DNA of 64,000 bases from the NCBI GenBank assembly GCA_016235555.1, contig JACRKC010000069.1, positions 124,001 through 188,000 of the forward strand, given 5' to 3'. Below the pieces are notes generated by a model. It was not told where the DNA came from. It searched no databases and worked only from the letters and a program-made list of their open reading frames with translations. Below are positions 17,401-25,028 of the stretch, in pieces. Both the position numbers and the translations under genes were made by a program. Every line of letters begins with the position of its first letter. Position 1 is the first letter of the stretch. This stretch comes from Verrucomicrobiota bacterium. Its GTDB lineage: Bacteria; Verrucomicrobiota; Verrucomicrobiia; Opitutales; Opitutaceae.

Positions 17401-18783
17401 GGCGCAGCGGCCCGGCCACGAGGCGCTCGGTCGCGGCAGGCGGTTCAGCCGCGAGGCGTGATGCTGCTCGACGATCAGGTGGGCGTTGTTGCCACCGAAG
17501 CCAAACGCATTCACCGCGGCCCGGCGCGGGCCGCGCCCGTCCCACGCCATCGGCGCCAGCGCCGGCCGCAGCCGCGTGCCCGCCAACGCCGGATTCGGTT
17601 CGTCCAGTCCGCGGATCGGCGCGATCGCCCCGTGCTCCATCGATTTCAGGACCTTGATCAAGCCGGCGACACCGGCGACCGGCAGCAAGTGGCCGACATT
17701 CGATTTCAGGGAGCCCAACCACGGACCGCGATCGTGACCAAACAGGTGGCCGCAGCTCTCGAGCTCGACCGCATCACCGACGATCGTGCCTGTCGCATGA
17801 CACTCGATCACCTCGATGTCCGACGGCTTCACATCGGTCCGGGCGTAGGCCGCTTCGAGCGCGCGCACCTGGCCGGCCGCCGCCGGCACCAGCAGCCCGG
17901 CCCCACGTCCGTCGTTCGACAAGCCCACGCCGCGGATCACGCCGAGGATCCTGCTGCCGTCCCTCACCGCGTCCTCCAGGCGTTTCAAGACCACCAGGGC
18001 CGCGCCTTCCGACGGCACCAGTCCGTCGGCCTGGGCATGCAGCGGCCGGCTCTGCCCTGTCGGACTCAGGGCCTGCAAAGTCGTGAAGCCCGCGTGGATC
18101 GTCAGACCGTGCACCCGGGCCACACCGCCCGCGAGCATCACATCGGCCCGGCCATCCGCCAGCCAGTCGCACGCAAACTTGATCGCGTAGAGTGACGAAG
18201 CGCAGGCCGCGTCCACCATGAAGCCACCCCGCGTGAACTGCAGCGCCTCGCACAGGAGTGTCGCCGGCAGGCCGGACATGAACCGGTTCCACAGCGTCGC
18301 GTTGCCCGCCATCCGCGGGGCGCGCTCCGGCCCGAGCAGTTCGCGCGCCCAGGTGGACGCGGCCACGTCGGTCAAACCGTAGGTCGGATACGACAGGTTG
18401 CCGACGATGGCACCGCCGCGCCGGTCTTCATCCGGGTTCATGCCCGCATCGAGCAACGCCGCGCGGCCGACGTGCAGCAGCCACTGGCACAACGGATCCA
18501 GCGCGGCGACCAGCGCCGGGTTGAGCCGGTGCGCCGCCGGATCGAACCGCGCCTCAAAGCCGCGGACGTAGCCGCCGCGGCGCGTCGGAATCCGCTCGGC
18601 CGGCGGCGCCGCCGGATCGGCCCGCATCAGCCGCGCCGGCCGCTCCACGCCCCACGTCGCCGCGTCCGCCTCCGAGAGCAGGTCGCGGCGCTCCAGCACC
18701 GCCTGCCACAGTTCGTCGGGCGAGTGAGCGCCGGGCAACAAGCACGCCTGGCCGACGATCGCGATGGGCCGGAAACGACTCAT
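11407..18783 (-). CDS. PUFA synthase subunit PfaC/Pfa3-like: KS-CLF-DH-DH-DH-acyltransferase
   Basis: The 2458-residue multienzyme begins with a ketosynthase (residues about 5-440; active Cys in 'DAACASSLYA', His in 'ECHATGT' and 'SNVGHLLPVAG'). A chain-length-factor-like KS follows (about 455-690) whose active site reads 'GPSASISGEQ' without Cys. A non-catalytic linker of about 180 residues holds no acyltransferase. Next come two FabA-like double-hotdog dehydratases, with catalytic His in 'FAGHFKNDPCMPG' and 'FQAHFMQDPVQPGS'. A third, PKS-type DH has 'HPWLDDHRPSF', where the usual Gly of HxxxG is Phe. Near 2060-2120 lies a segment resembling a decayed phosphopantetheinyl-transferase domain ('MVAMKEHVAHRL'). 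The C-terminus (about 2150-2370) is a PlsC/AGPAT-like acyltransferase with 'CGNHQTAVES' (HX4E instead of HX4D) and 'HIEGEQ'. This order matches what I recall of myxobacterial Pfa3, except that the AT domain is missing. The gene lies 12 bases downstream of the PfaA-like gene. Confidence 0.92.
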   Translation of the reverse strand: MSRFRPIAIVGQACLLPGAHSPDELWQAVLERRDLLSEADAATWGVERPARLMRADPAAPPAERIPTRRGGYVRGFEARFDPAAHRLNPALVAALDPLCQWLLHVGRAALLDAGMNPDEDRRGGAIVGNLSYPTYGLTDVAASTWARELLGPERAPRMAGNATLWNRFMSGLPATLLCEALQFTRGGFMVDAACASSLYAIKFACDWLADGRADVMLAGGVARVHGLTIHAGFTTLQALSPTGQSRPLHAQADGLVPSEGAALVVLKRLEDAVRDGSRILGVIRGVGLSNDGRGAGLLVPAAAGQVRALEAAYARTDVKPSDIEVIECHATGTIVGDAVELESCGHLFGHDRGPWLGSLKSNVGHLLPVAGVAGLIKVLKSMEHGAIAPIRGLDEPNPALAGTRLRPALAPMAWDGRGPRRAAVNAFGFGGNNAHLIVEQHHASRLNRLPRPSASWPGRCAIVALAVRAGNGRDAHDFWATLAGSAASRFEPRMQEVRVPLAGLVFPPQDLEQALPQQLVMLEVAAQALRQIGPLPTRQTGVFVGMGCDAEACRFGLNLRLGEFLAALGQTSIDARELEPIRQRIMAGPVAATTLGLMPNIVTNRLNRQHDFAGPSASISGEQLSGLRAMEIAVRALQSGELDAALVGAVDLGAEPVHAAAVAEIAPEFAGAVSDAACLLVLKREKDARRDGDRIWALIEPDPERNVLGATDWTAMAQTLHARCGYAHAADALLQVVSAALALSQRRLPLPDGAAMPWDPPVRGPRAARVEVAGLREDIAMVFLEETDGAAPPPPPPVADHGRTINFRAHREPVAEILRPVVRKDPAELMPGPPPLRWNTEDAEDLAGEPVASVAPGVAEVAADPAGPDGVVRLHEIFLGEMAAAHEAYLRAVIVADGDGAGAFVVPEASVTGQEESAWSPVEAPLVSTEVKVLAPSGPVFSRAELERLASGRISELFGPLFAGQDEFRRQVRMPMPPMLLADRVTGIAAEPGVLGPGTIWTETDVRPDSWYVADGVVPLGITIEAGQADLLLISWMGIDGFNRNERLYRLLGCEAELKGPLPRIGDTLKFDIQIDSHAQLGGIRMFFFRSDLRVNGEVRLSVRHGQAGFFSDEELADSEGVLWDPANDPAPVLSAGAVAAPPAVTARRSFTAAEVTAFTEGRALDCFGPGFEVTETHTRTPRVQPGRMCFIEEVVTFDPAGGAWGRGYLRAKKSIQPDHWFFAGHFKNDPCMPGTLMLEGAVQAVSFYLAALGVTVRRDGWRFVPVQHRPTLMRCRGQCVPTSRELVYEVFVEEFVDGACPRLIATVLASVDGKKAFLCEHLGVELVQDWPLAEMLRTGEIVAVHAGVGATRPGIVFDHRSLLACALGRPSEGFGPGYASADRPLLLPRLPRPPYHFMTRIVACEGVMGQPAPGMWVESEFDFDAPDWFFRRSGNDSMPACVFMEALLQPCGWLASFARDPSAQTTDVFFRNLDGKLTWHEEIRPARATLRVRSELTQWSELGSTIIVGFRVTATIAGRGLASMDTVFGFFPGEAFASQPGLAPAPLETQAFARADQDRWRLRGAVIDELPQPGAAIAGEPLLMLDAITSWQPEAGEAGLGIITARKAVQASDWFFQAHFMQDPVQPGSLGIEALLQLLQLAMRLRGVGAEWSEAARFEPVALARPLAWKYRGQIVPTNGRIDSLVELLAIEPEGGAAFLARARGSLWVDGKKIYETSALAMRICRTPSTPPDEVRRVRQTVVEKEFSRPTHPWLDDHRPSFTTAVIPLTVMLDELAAVAKPAGGLRLTALGSFTPARWLVCPEDGAVRVKLESEPLRAPGRGAKVRLAAWRESNRAELSRFDELGTTVVEWSPGYPASPAALAELDAPLALSPYETGETTHGRAFHVLRELRRSRAGASSVMDAAGGTVPVGEIHPALLDGCTHAMPLSELGLWFPGFTENWNALPRGVAWVRFYGDPPRHGEVRCEIRPLRLEGGDPRVYVQFIVGGRVWCDLQMSLAPLDAGPFRGFSYAERRSFMRRQTYLPARLTRALGEVTVCRPEEVARFQWMPGQLETLFALPPGGPTERLARMVAMKEHVAHRLAVHPADVTVDQAGGATSPAFPLQQWQVTCRNDEGQFVVSGADQGVYGSAAGETLFAGEFLADLSRALRQDYVRRFRLMAPGETEPLKRRPFLICGNHQTAVESMLFTEVFTRWSGLPVTTVTRTEHGDSWMGRLTDFLWRHPRRVVRVNPQLLFDRDQPQAFLDLVAAYKAAQPATPHSLHLHIEGEQAVTCRHRVRRMSSVIVDLALELDLPILPLKYSGGLPVEPLAGIISFPVAHGQQDFTLGRPLLPGELRGLPRPKAADLVVEAINRIPPPNEDETPLPGVAGRASQVRALCAEFQITEVQAAVIAALRHLTAPSETTRSMLDYPQRGPGGLAVAREEKAWHVEVADWLWGRDGRIHDESEAWKKSARR

Positions 18784-18795
18784 ACCGCCTGAGGG

Positions 18796-21700
18796 TTAAA
18801 CAAACGAATCGACTTGATAACACTCGACGCCGCGCAGTGAGAACACGGCGCCGCCGTCCGCATCGATGCATTCGACATTCGATTCCGTGCCGGGGCCGGC
18901 GACCTCCTTGCCCTGCAGATGGCAGGCCAGGGTTTCGCCCGGTCGCGCCGGCCGGTGCAACACGAGTTCACCGATTCGCAGCGGCAGCGATTTGCGCCCG
19001 TGCGCCTCCATCGACCAGAGCACGGCCGCCTGCAACGCGCCGTCGAGCACCGCCGGGCCGACCCGCCAGGCGTTCGCCCCGGGCGCCGCGAGCGGATGGT
19101 TTTCCAGCACCAGCGCCGCGCCCGCCTGCGTCCAGCCGCGCAGTTCGCGAATGACCTGGAGATCACGACCGTGGAACAGCCGTCCGCGATAGGCGTCCGC
19201 CGGCTCGAAGCCGAAATCACGCCAGCCATTCGCCTCGGCCGGCCGCTGCGTCGGCGGCACAGCCACCGCAGTATTGGCGTCGGCCAGCGCGGAATAGTGC
19301 AGCTTGCCCGAGTCGGCCTCGACGATGCGCAACCCCACCGTGCCGTCGGCCGCCAGGGCCGCCGTGATCTGCAGCACCCGCCGCTCGGCGGCCGAATTCA
19401 ACACCACGGGTGCGAGCACCTGCACATCGCGCAGTCGTCGGAAGGTCGCCTCCGGTCTCGCCAACGCCGCGGCCTCGAGCAGCCACTCGGTCACCAGCGC
19501 GATCGGCACGACCTGCTTTCCCTTCACCACGTGATCGGACAGGAACGGATAGCGTTCCGCAGTGACGAGCACCTCGACCCGGCGGCCCGGCGCGGCGGCC
19601 GCGGCCAGATCGAGTTGCCCGACCCCGATCACGATTTCGGCGCCGTCTGCCGTCGCGGAGTTCGTGAGTTCGGCGACGAACGCCTCCGCACCCGCGAGGA
19701 GCGGAATGAGGCCGACCCCTTGTTGCTGGAAGTGTTCGCGCAACGCCGGCGTGACCATGCCGCCTTCCCACGGCCCCCAGTTGATCGAGCGCACCACGCA
19801 GCGATCACCGCGGCGCTGGGCCTCCGCGGCGGCCACTTTGTTGAGCACTTCGTTGGCCATCGCGTAGTCGACCTGGCCGCGATTGCCGAAGCGTCCCGCC
19901 ACCGACGAGAACAACACGATCGCTTCGAGCGCATCGTCCGCCGTCGCTGCGAGCAGCGCCTGCAACGACTTCACCTTCGTATCGAACACCCGCGCAAACT
20001 CCTCCGGGGTTTTCTCGGCAATCAACTTGTCCGCGAGGACGCCGGCCCCGTGCACGAGGGCGTGGATGCCGCCGTGGCTCTGCCGCACCCGCGCGAGCAC
20101 GGCATTGACCGCCACGGCGTCGGTGGCGTCGCAGGCCACATACTCCGCCTCGCTGCCGGCCGAGCGCAGCCGCGCCAGCGTCGCGGAAATTTCCCGTCGC
20201 GCCAGAATTTCGCGCGCCGCCGCCGCGGCCTCGCGCGGAGTCGGGTGGCGACCCGCCTGCTGCTCGCGCGTCAGCAGCACCCGGCGCAGATCGGCTTCGT
20301 GCGTGACGCCGCGACACTCGGCCGGTTCGTCGCCGAGTTCGGTGCGGCCCAGGAGGACGAATCGCGGATGCCGCGCTTTCGCCAGGGCGATCAACGCCTC
20401 CGCGGTGACCCCGCGTGCCCCGCCCGTCGCGATTACGACCGAACGCGAGGTCAGCCGCGCCGGGGCCGCCACCAAGGCGGAGGCCTCCGTCGTGATCAGG
20501 CGATGGCGGCTGCCGTCCGCCGGCAGACCCACCTCGCGTTCATCGCCCCCAAAGAGCAACTCCGCTGCGAGCCGGCGGCCGAGCTCTTGCGCCGACAGGG
20601 TGCCGCACTCGAGGTCGATGGCGCGGACGACGGCCTGCGGCCATTCCTTCCCCGCCGTTTTGGCCAGCCCCGCCAGCCCGCCATACCACGCGCGCCCGCC
20701 GGGCCCGGGGGCCATTCCGAATCGCCCGCCGGTATCCTGCACCGTCACGAGCAACCCGCCGGACTGTGCCATCGATGGCGCCACGCTGCGCGCCGCCAGA
20801 AAAGCGGCCTGGAGCTTCCCGCGGGCCGCCGCCAAGGCGGGATCGGGATGCAGTCCGTGCATCAGGATGACTCCGTCACAATCCGTCGGAATCTCGGTCA
20901 CCACCTCCGCGCGAACCCGCTGGGAGTGGAGCGCGTCGCACAGCGCCCGGGCGATCCCGCGGCCGTCCTCGGTGATCACGAGGCGCCGGGCGCGATGGAG
21001 TATCGGTGCCGAAAAAATCGTGGGCGCCGCCGGCTCGCACGTGACGCGATAACGCCGCAACCCCTCCACGCGCGCCGGGGCCGGCCCGGCGGCCGCAGCC
21101 GTCGCCGCAGAGACGTCCGGCGCCGGCAATGCAGTGGCGTCGCTGCCCCCGCCGAGTTGTTGGGCGAGATGATCGGAGATCGCCTGCAGCGTCTCCAAAC
21201 CGGCCATGATTTTCGCGTCGACCGGCGGAAGGCCCGGCAGCTTTTTCTGCACCGCGGCAAGAATTTCGACGCGCTTGATCGAATCGATGCCGAGATCGCC
21301 CTCGAGCTGCATGTGCGGCTCCAACATGTCGCGCGGATAGCCCGTCTTGTCGGCGACGGTCTCCAAAATCACCGTCATGATCCCCGCCGCCGACGGCGCT
21401 GACGCAGCGGTGGGCGCCGCCGGCACCGTCACCCGGGTCGCGGCGGCAGACGCTGGCGGCGCCTTCGCCACCGAGGCGCCCAACTGGTCGCGCAGGTAAT
21501 TCGAGATGGCCTCCAGGGTCTGGAGCGAGCCCATCACCTTGGCGTCGACCGTCGGCAGCCCCGGCAGTTTTTTCTGCACGGCCGCGAGGATTTCGACGCG
21601 CTTGATTGAATCGATGCCGAGGTCGCCTTCGAGCTGCATCGCCGGCTCCAACATGTCGCGGGGATAGCCCGTCTTTTCCGCGACCGTCTGCAAGACGGTC

Positions 21701-24700
21701 TCAATGACGCTGGCTCCGTCAACGACTCCGACCTTCTCTTCCGTCACTGGCGGCGGCGGCGTCGCGACCGCGACGGCCCGGGCAGCCGGCAACTCGGCGA
21801 CGGGTTTGCTGCGCGCGGGCTCGCGCGGCGGTGCCGGCACGGCCTGGGCGCCAACCGGAACCGGCGGCGGCGCCGGCGGGAGGGCCGGCTTGGCCACGGG
21901 CATGGTGGTCGAGGCGGCTGACGGCGGAACCGCCTGACCGGACATCGCCGCGAGAAAGGCGCGATGGGCATCGCTCAGCGCGCGCAGATACGCTTCGTGC
22001 GCCCGGGTGATCGCCTCGGTCGTGCCGGGCGATCTCGCCGGGGCGGCGCCAGTGGAGGTCGCGGTGGGATGATCGCTCATGACGGAAGGGGAGGTTGGCG
22101 GGAGCATCACGCGCGCGGCCGGTGCCGGCGCGAGCGGAGCCGGCGCAGGCACCGGCACCGGGGGCGTTCGCTGTCCATCGCGCGGCGGGTAAGGCCGGCC
22201 AAGATTGTAACCGCCGACGGGCAAGGCCGCGGCCGACAGCTTCGGCTCCGGCAGCAGAGCGCGGTAGCCACTTCTCAGAAAATTCCAATCGAGGCGAACC
22301 CCCGCGACGGCGAGCCGGGCGAGCGCCTGCAACAGCCCTGCATCCGCGGATTGGCCGCCCGGGTTCAACGGGATCGCCGTCACCGAGTCACCCAGCGTCT
22401 GCCGCACCAGCGCGGAAAGCACGGTGCCGGCGCCGACCTCCACAAAAATACGCCCCCCCGCGGCCTGCATCGCGCGGAGCTGATCCACGAACTGCACGGG
22501 CTCCGCGAGCTGCCGCGCGAGCATCGCGCGAATTTCATCCGGCCGGCCCTGGTAGGGCGCGGCGCTGCCATTGTTGAAGACCGGTCTCGCCAGGGCGGAA
22601 ATCTTCACCTCCGCAAGAAACTCCGCGAACGGAGCGGCGGCCCCGGCGACGGCCGCCGAGTGAAACGCCGCGGCGACCGCCAGCCGGCGAAAGGACACGT
22701 CGGCCTGGCCCAGCTTCGCCTCCAGCCGATCGAGTTCGGCGGACGGGCCCGCGACCACGCATTGCTCCGGACTATTGTGGTTGGCGAGCACGCAGGCGGG
22801 AAAATCCCGCAGCAGCTCCGCGATCTTCTCCCGCGGCGCGCGCACGGCGGTCATCGCACTCCCCTGCCCCGCGGCTTGGGCTTGTGCGGCCATCAACTCG
22901 CCGCGCCGGCGACACACGCGGACGCAATCCGCCCGCGTCAGCGCGCCCGCCGCCTGCAACGCGACGACCTCGCCGAGGCTGTGCCCGCCCACGAGCGCCG
23001 GCTTCACGCCAGCGGCGTCGAGCACTGAAAGGTAGGCCAGGCTGACCGTCGCGAGCGCCGGCTGCGCGACCTCGGTGGTGCGCAGCTTCTCTTCCTGACG
23101 CTGCTTCTCGGCGTCGTTCGTGGCCGGCGGCGGATAGACCAAGTCGCAAAGGCGTTCGCGTCCGAGCAGCGCGAGTTCCTCGATCTCCTCCCAGACCGCG
23201 AGCGCTGGGGCGAAATTCATCGGCAGCTCGGCCGCCATGCCGACGCTCTGGCTGCCTTGTCCCGGAAACAGAAAAACGACCGAGGCCGGATCGACCGCGG
23301 CACTCCCCCGCGCGAGGAAAATTCCCTCGGCCAGCGCACCACCGGCGCCTCCGCCAGCGTGGCCCGTCAGCTCGGTTTGCACGCGGCCCGCTTTCCGCGC
23401 GACCTCGTCGGCCGAGCTCGCGATGATGGCCACGCGCCACGGCGCGGACGGATCGAAGTCCGCCCGGATCTGCTCCGCGACGCGGGGAAGATCACCGGCG
23501 CCGAGTTTCAGCCACGCCCCGATCTTCCGGGCGAGTTCGCCGGCCGTCGGCGCACTCGCGAGCAGCACCTCGACGCCCAGGGCGCGCACGCGCGGTGCGG
23601 CGTGCGCCCCACGATATTCCTCCAGTGTCACGTGAAAATTGGTGCCACCGAAACCGAACGAACTCACCGCCGCGCGCCGCGCTTCCGACGCCGCCTGAAT
23701 CCACGGCCGCACCTGGGTGTTCAGATAAAGCGGGCTGCCGGCGAAACCGAGTTCCGGGTGGGGCGCATCGACGTTCGCCGTCGGCGGCAGCACGCGATGA
23801 TGCAGCGCCAGCGCCGCCTTGAGCAGACCGGCGGTCCCGGCCGCGCCCTTGGTGTGACCGATCTGGGATTTGATGGAGCCGAGCGCGCACCATTGCTGGC
23901 GCTCGCGATCCGCCGCGCGGAAAACTTCGTTCAACGCCGAGGCTTCGCACAGATCGCCCGCCGCGGTGCCCGTGCCATGACCTTCGACCAACCGCACCGT
24001 CGCGGGCGAATACCCGGCCTGCGCGTAGCACCGCTCCAGCGCGAGCGTCTGCCCCTCGGGCCGCGGCGCATACACGCTCTTCGAGCGGCCGTCGGACGAG
24101 GAACCGAGTCCGCGGATGACCGCATAAATCGGATCGCCGTCCCGTTCGGCGTCTTCGAGCAGGCGCAGCGCGAGCATGCCGCCCCCCTCGCCCATCATGG
24201 TGCCGTCAGCCGAGGCTGCGAACGGCCGGCAGTGCCCCGACGCCGACATCGCCGGCGTCTTGCTGAAGCACATATACATGAAGATCGTGTTCAGCGCATC
24301 GACGCCGCCGGTGATCACCCGGTCGCTCGTGCCGAGTTGCAGTTCACTGAGGCCGCGGTGCAGCGCCGCGAGCGAGCTCGCGCACGCCGCATCGGTCACG
24401 CAATTGGTGCCGCCCAGATTGAAGCGATTGGCCACGCGGCCCGCGACCACGTTGCCGAGGCAGCCGGGAAATGTGTTCTCGTTCCACTCCGGAAACAGCG
24501 CCGTGATGCGTCGCACGGCCTCCTGCACCTGCGGCTCGGGGATGCCCGCCTGCCGCATGCCTTCGATCCACATCGGGCGGCTCAGCAAACCCGACATCGA
24601 ACTGATCAACTCGGTCGCCGAAGCCACGCCGAGGATCACGCTGGTGCGCTCGAGCTTGAGGCGCGCGAACTGGCCGCCGGAGCAGTCCTCCAGCACCTGC

Positions 24701-25005
24701 CGCGCGAGCAGGAGCGCCAGGAGCTGGGCAATGTCCGTCGCCGGCAGCAGGTGCGGCGGCAGCCCGTAGGCCACCGGATCGAACGGCACGTCGGACAAAA
24801 AGGCGCCGTGCCGCGAATACGTCTTCACCGGCGCCTTCGGGTCGGCATCGAAATAGTCTTCGACGAGCCAGTGCGTCGCCGGCACGTCCTGCATGCAATC
24901 GCGCCCGCTCAGAATGAGGCGCCAGAATTCGTCGAGGTTGCGGGCTTGCGGAAAAAACGCACTGAGGCCGGTGATGGCCACGGGGCGAAAGGGAGCAGGA
25001 GACAT
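18796..25005 (-). CDS. PUFA synthase subunit PfaA/Pfa2-like: KS-MAT-ACP-ACP-KR-DH
   Basis: The 2069-residue iterative synthase starts with a ketosynthase (residues about 5-455; Cys in 'DAACASSLAAL', His in 'VEGHGTGTAAGD' and 'SQIGHTKGAAG'). A malonyl-CoA:ACP transacylase follows (about 565-850, 'FPGQGSQSVGM', active Ser in 'GGHSLGEVV' near 674). After a Pro/Ala-rich linker come two almost identical ACPs carrying 'LGIDSIKRVEI' (Ser near 1131 and 1241), a motif characteristic of PUFA synthases. Next are a ketoreductase ('VVIATGGARGVTAEA', Ser and Tyr in 'VLFSSVAGRFG' and 'VDYAMANE') and a PKS-type dehydratase with 'SDHVVKGKQVVP' and 'LDGALQAA'. The MAT is the only intact acyltransferase domain of its kind in the cluster. 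Two ACPs is few compared with the five or more typical of marine PUFA synthases. It starts 23 bases after the PfaD-like stop. Confidence 0.93.
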   Translation of the reverse strand: MSPAPFRPVAITGLSAFFPQARNLDEFWRLILSGRDCMQDVPATHWLVEDYFDADPKAPVKTYSRHGAFLSDVPFDPVAYGLPPHLLPATDIAQLLALLLARQVLEDCSGGQFARLKLERTSVILGVASATELISSMSGLLSRPMWIEGMRQAGIPEPQVQEAVRRITALFPEWNENTFPGCLGNVVAGRVANRFNLGGTNCVTDAACASSLAALHRGLSELQLGTSDRVITGGVDALNTIFMYMCFSKTPAMSASGHCRPFAASADGTMMGEGGGMLALRLLEDAERDGDPIYAVIRGLGSSSDGRSKSVYAPRPEGQTLALERCYAQAGYSPATVRLVEGHGTGTAAGDLCEASALNEVFRAADRERQQWCALGSIKSQIGHTKGAAGTAGLLKAALALHHRVLPPTANVDAPHPELGFAGSPLYLNTQVRPWIQAASEARRAAVSSFGFGGTNFHVTLEEYRGAHAAPRVRALGVEVLLASAPTAGELARKIGAWLKLGAGDLPRVAEQIRADFDPSAPWRVAIIASSADEVARKAGRVQTELTGHAGGGAGGALAEGIFLARGSAAVDPASVVFLFPGQGSQSVGMAAELPMNFAPALAVWEEIEELALLGRERLCDLVYPPPATNDAEKQRQEEKLRTTEVAQPALATVSLAYLSVLDAAGVKPALVGGHSLGEVVALQAAGALTRADCVRVCRRRGELMAAQAQAAGQGSAMTAVRAPREKIAELLRDFPACVLANHNSPEQCVVAGPSAELDRLEAKLGQADVSFRRLAVAAAFHSAAVAGAAAPFAEFLAEVKISALARPVFNNGSAAPYQGRPDEIRAMLARQLAEPVQFVDQLRAMQAAGGRIFVEVGAGTVLSALVRQTLGDSVTAIPLNPGGQSADAGLLQALARLAVAGVRLDWNFLRSGYRALLPEPKLSAAALPVGGYNLGRPYPPRDGQRTPPVPVPAPAPLAPAPAARVMLPPTSPSVMSDHPTATSTGAAPARSPGTTEAITRAHEAYLRALSDAHRAFLAAMSGQAVPPSAASTTMPVAKPALPPAPPPVPVGAQAVPAPPREPARSKPVAELPAARAVAVATPPPPVTEEKVGVVDGASVIETVLQTVAEKTGYPRDMLEPAMQLEGDLGIDSIKRVEILAAVQKKLPGLPTVDAKVMGSLQTLEAISNYLRDQLGASVAKAPPASAAATRVTVPAAPTAASAPSAAGIMTVILETVADKTGYPRDMLEPHMQLEGDLGIDSIKRVEILAAVQKKLPGLPPVDAKIMAGLETLQAISDHLAQQLGGGSDATALPAPDVSAATAAAAGPAPARVEGLRRYRVTCEPAAPTIFSAPILHRARRLVITEDGRGIARALCDALHSQRVRAEVVTEIPTDCDGVILMHGLHPDPALAAARGKLQAAFLAARSVAPSMAQSGGLLVTVQDTGGRFGMAPGPGGRAWYGGLAGLAKTAGKEWPQAVVRAIDLECGTLSAQELGRRLAAELLFGGDEREVGLPADGSRHRLITTEASALVAAPARLTSRSVVIATGGARGVTAEALIALAKARHPRFVLLGRTELGDEPAECRGVTHEADLRRVLLTREQQAGRHPTPREAAAAAREILARREISATLARLRSAGSEAEYVACDATDAVAVNAVLARVRQSHGGIHALVHGAGVLADKLIAEKTPEEFARVFDTKVKSLQALLAATADDALEAIVLFSSVAGRFGNRGQVDYAMANEVLNKVAAAEAQRRGDRCVVRSINWGPWEGGMVTPALREHFQQQGVGLIPLLAGAEAFVAELTNSATADGAEIVIGVGQLDLAAAAAPGRRVEVLVTAERYPFLSDHVVKGKQVVPIALVTEWLLEAAALARPEATFRRLRDVQVLAPVVLNSAAERRVLQITAALAADGTVGLRIVEADSGKLHYSALADANTAVAVPPTQRPAEANGWRDFGFEPADAYRGRLFHGRDLQVIRELRGWTQAGAALVLENHPLAAPGANAWRVGPAVLDGALQAAVLWSMEAHGRKSLPLRIGELVLHRPARPGETLACHLQGKEVAGPGTESNVECIDADGGAVFSLRGVECYQVDSFV

Positions 25006-25028
25006 GATGGAAAGTTGTGCGCGGCCGT

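Noticed and set aside
12241-18195. A 1984-codon open frame on the plus strand
   Set aside because: Antisense to the PfaC-like gene; its translation is Arg/His/Ala-rich without any recognisable fold.
11407-25005. Heterocyst-glycolipid-type synthase as an alternative identity
   Set aside because: The LGIDSIKRVEI ACP pair, the PfaD-like enoyl reductase and the KS-CLF-DH-DH layout fit PUFA-type synthases better. The exact product is still open.
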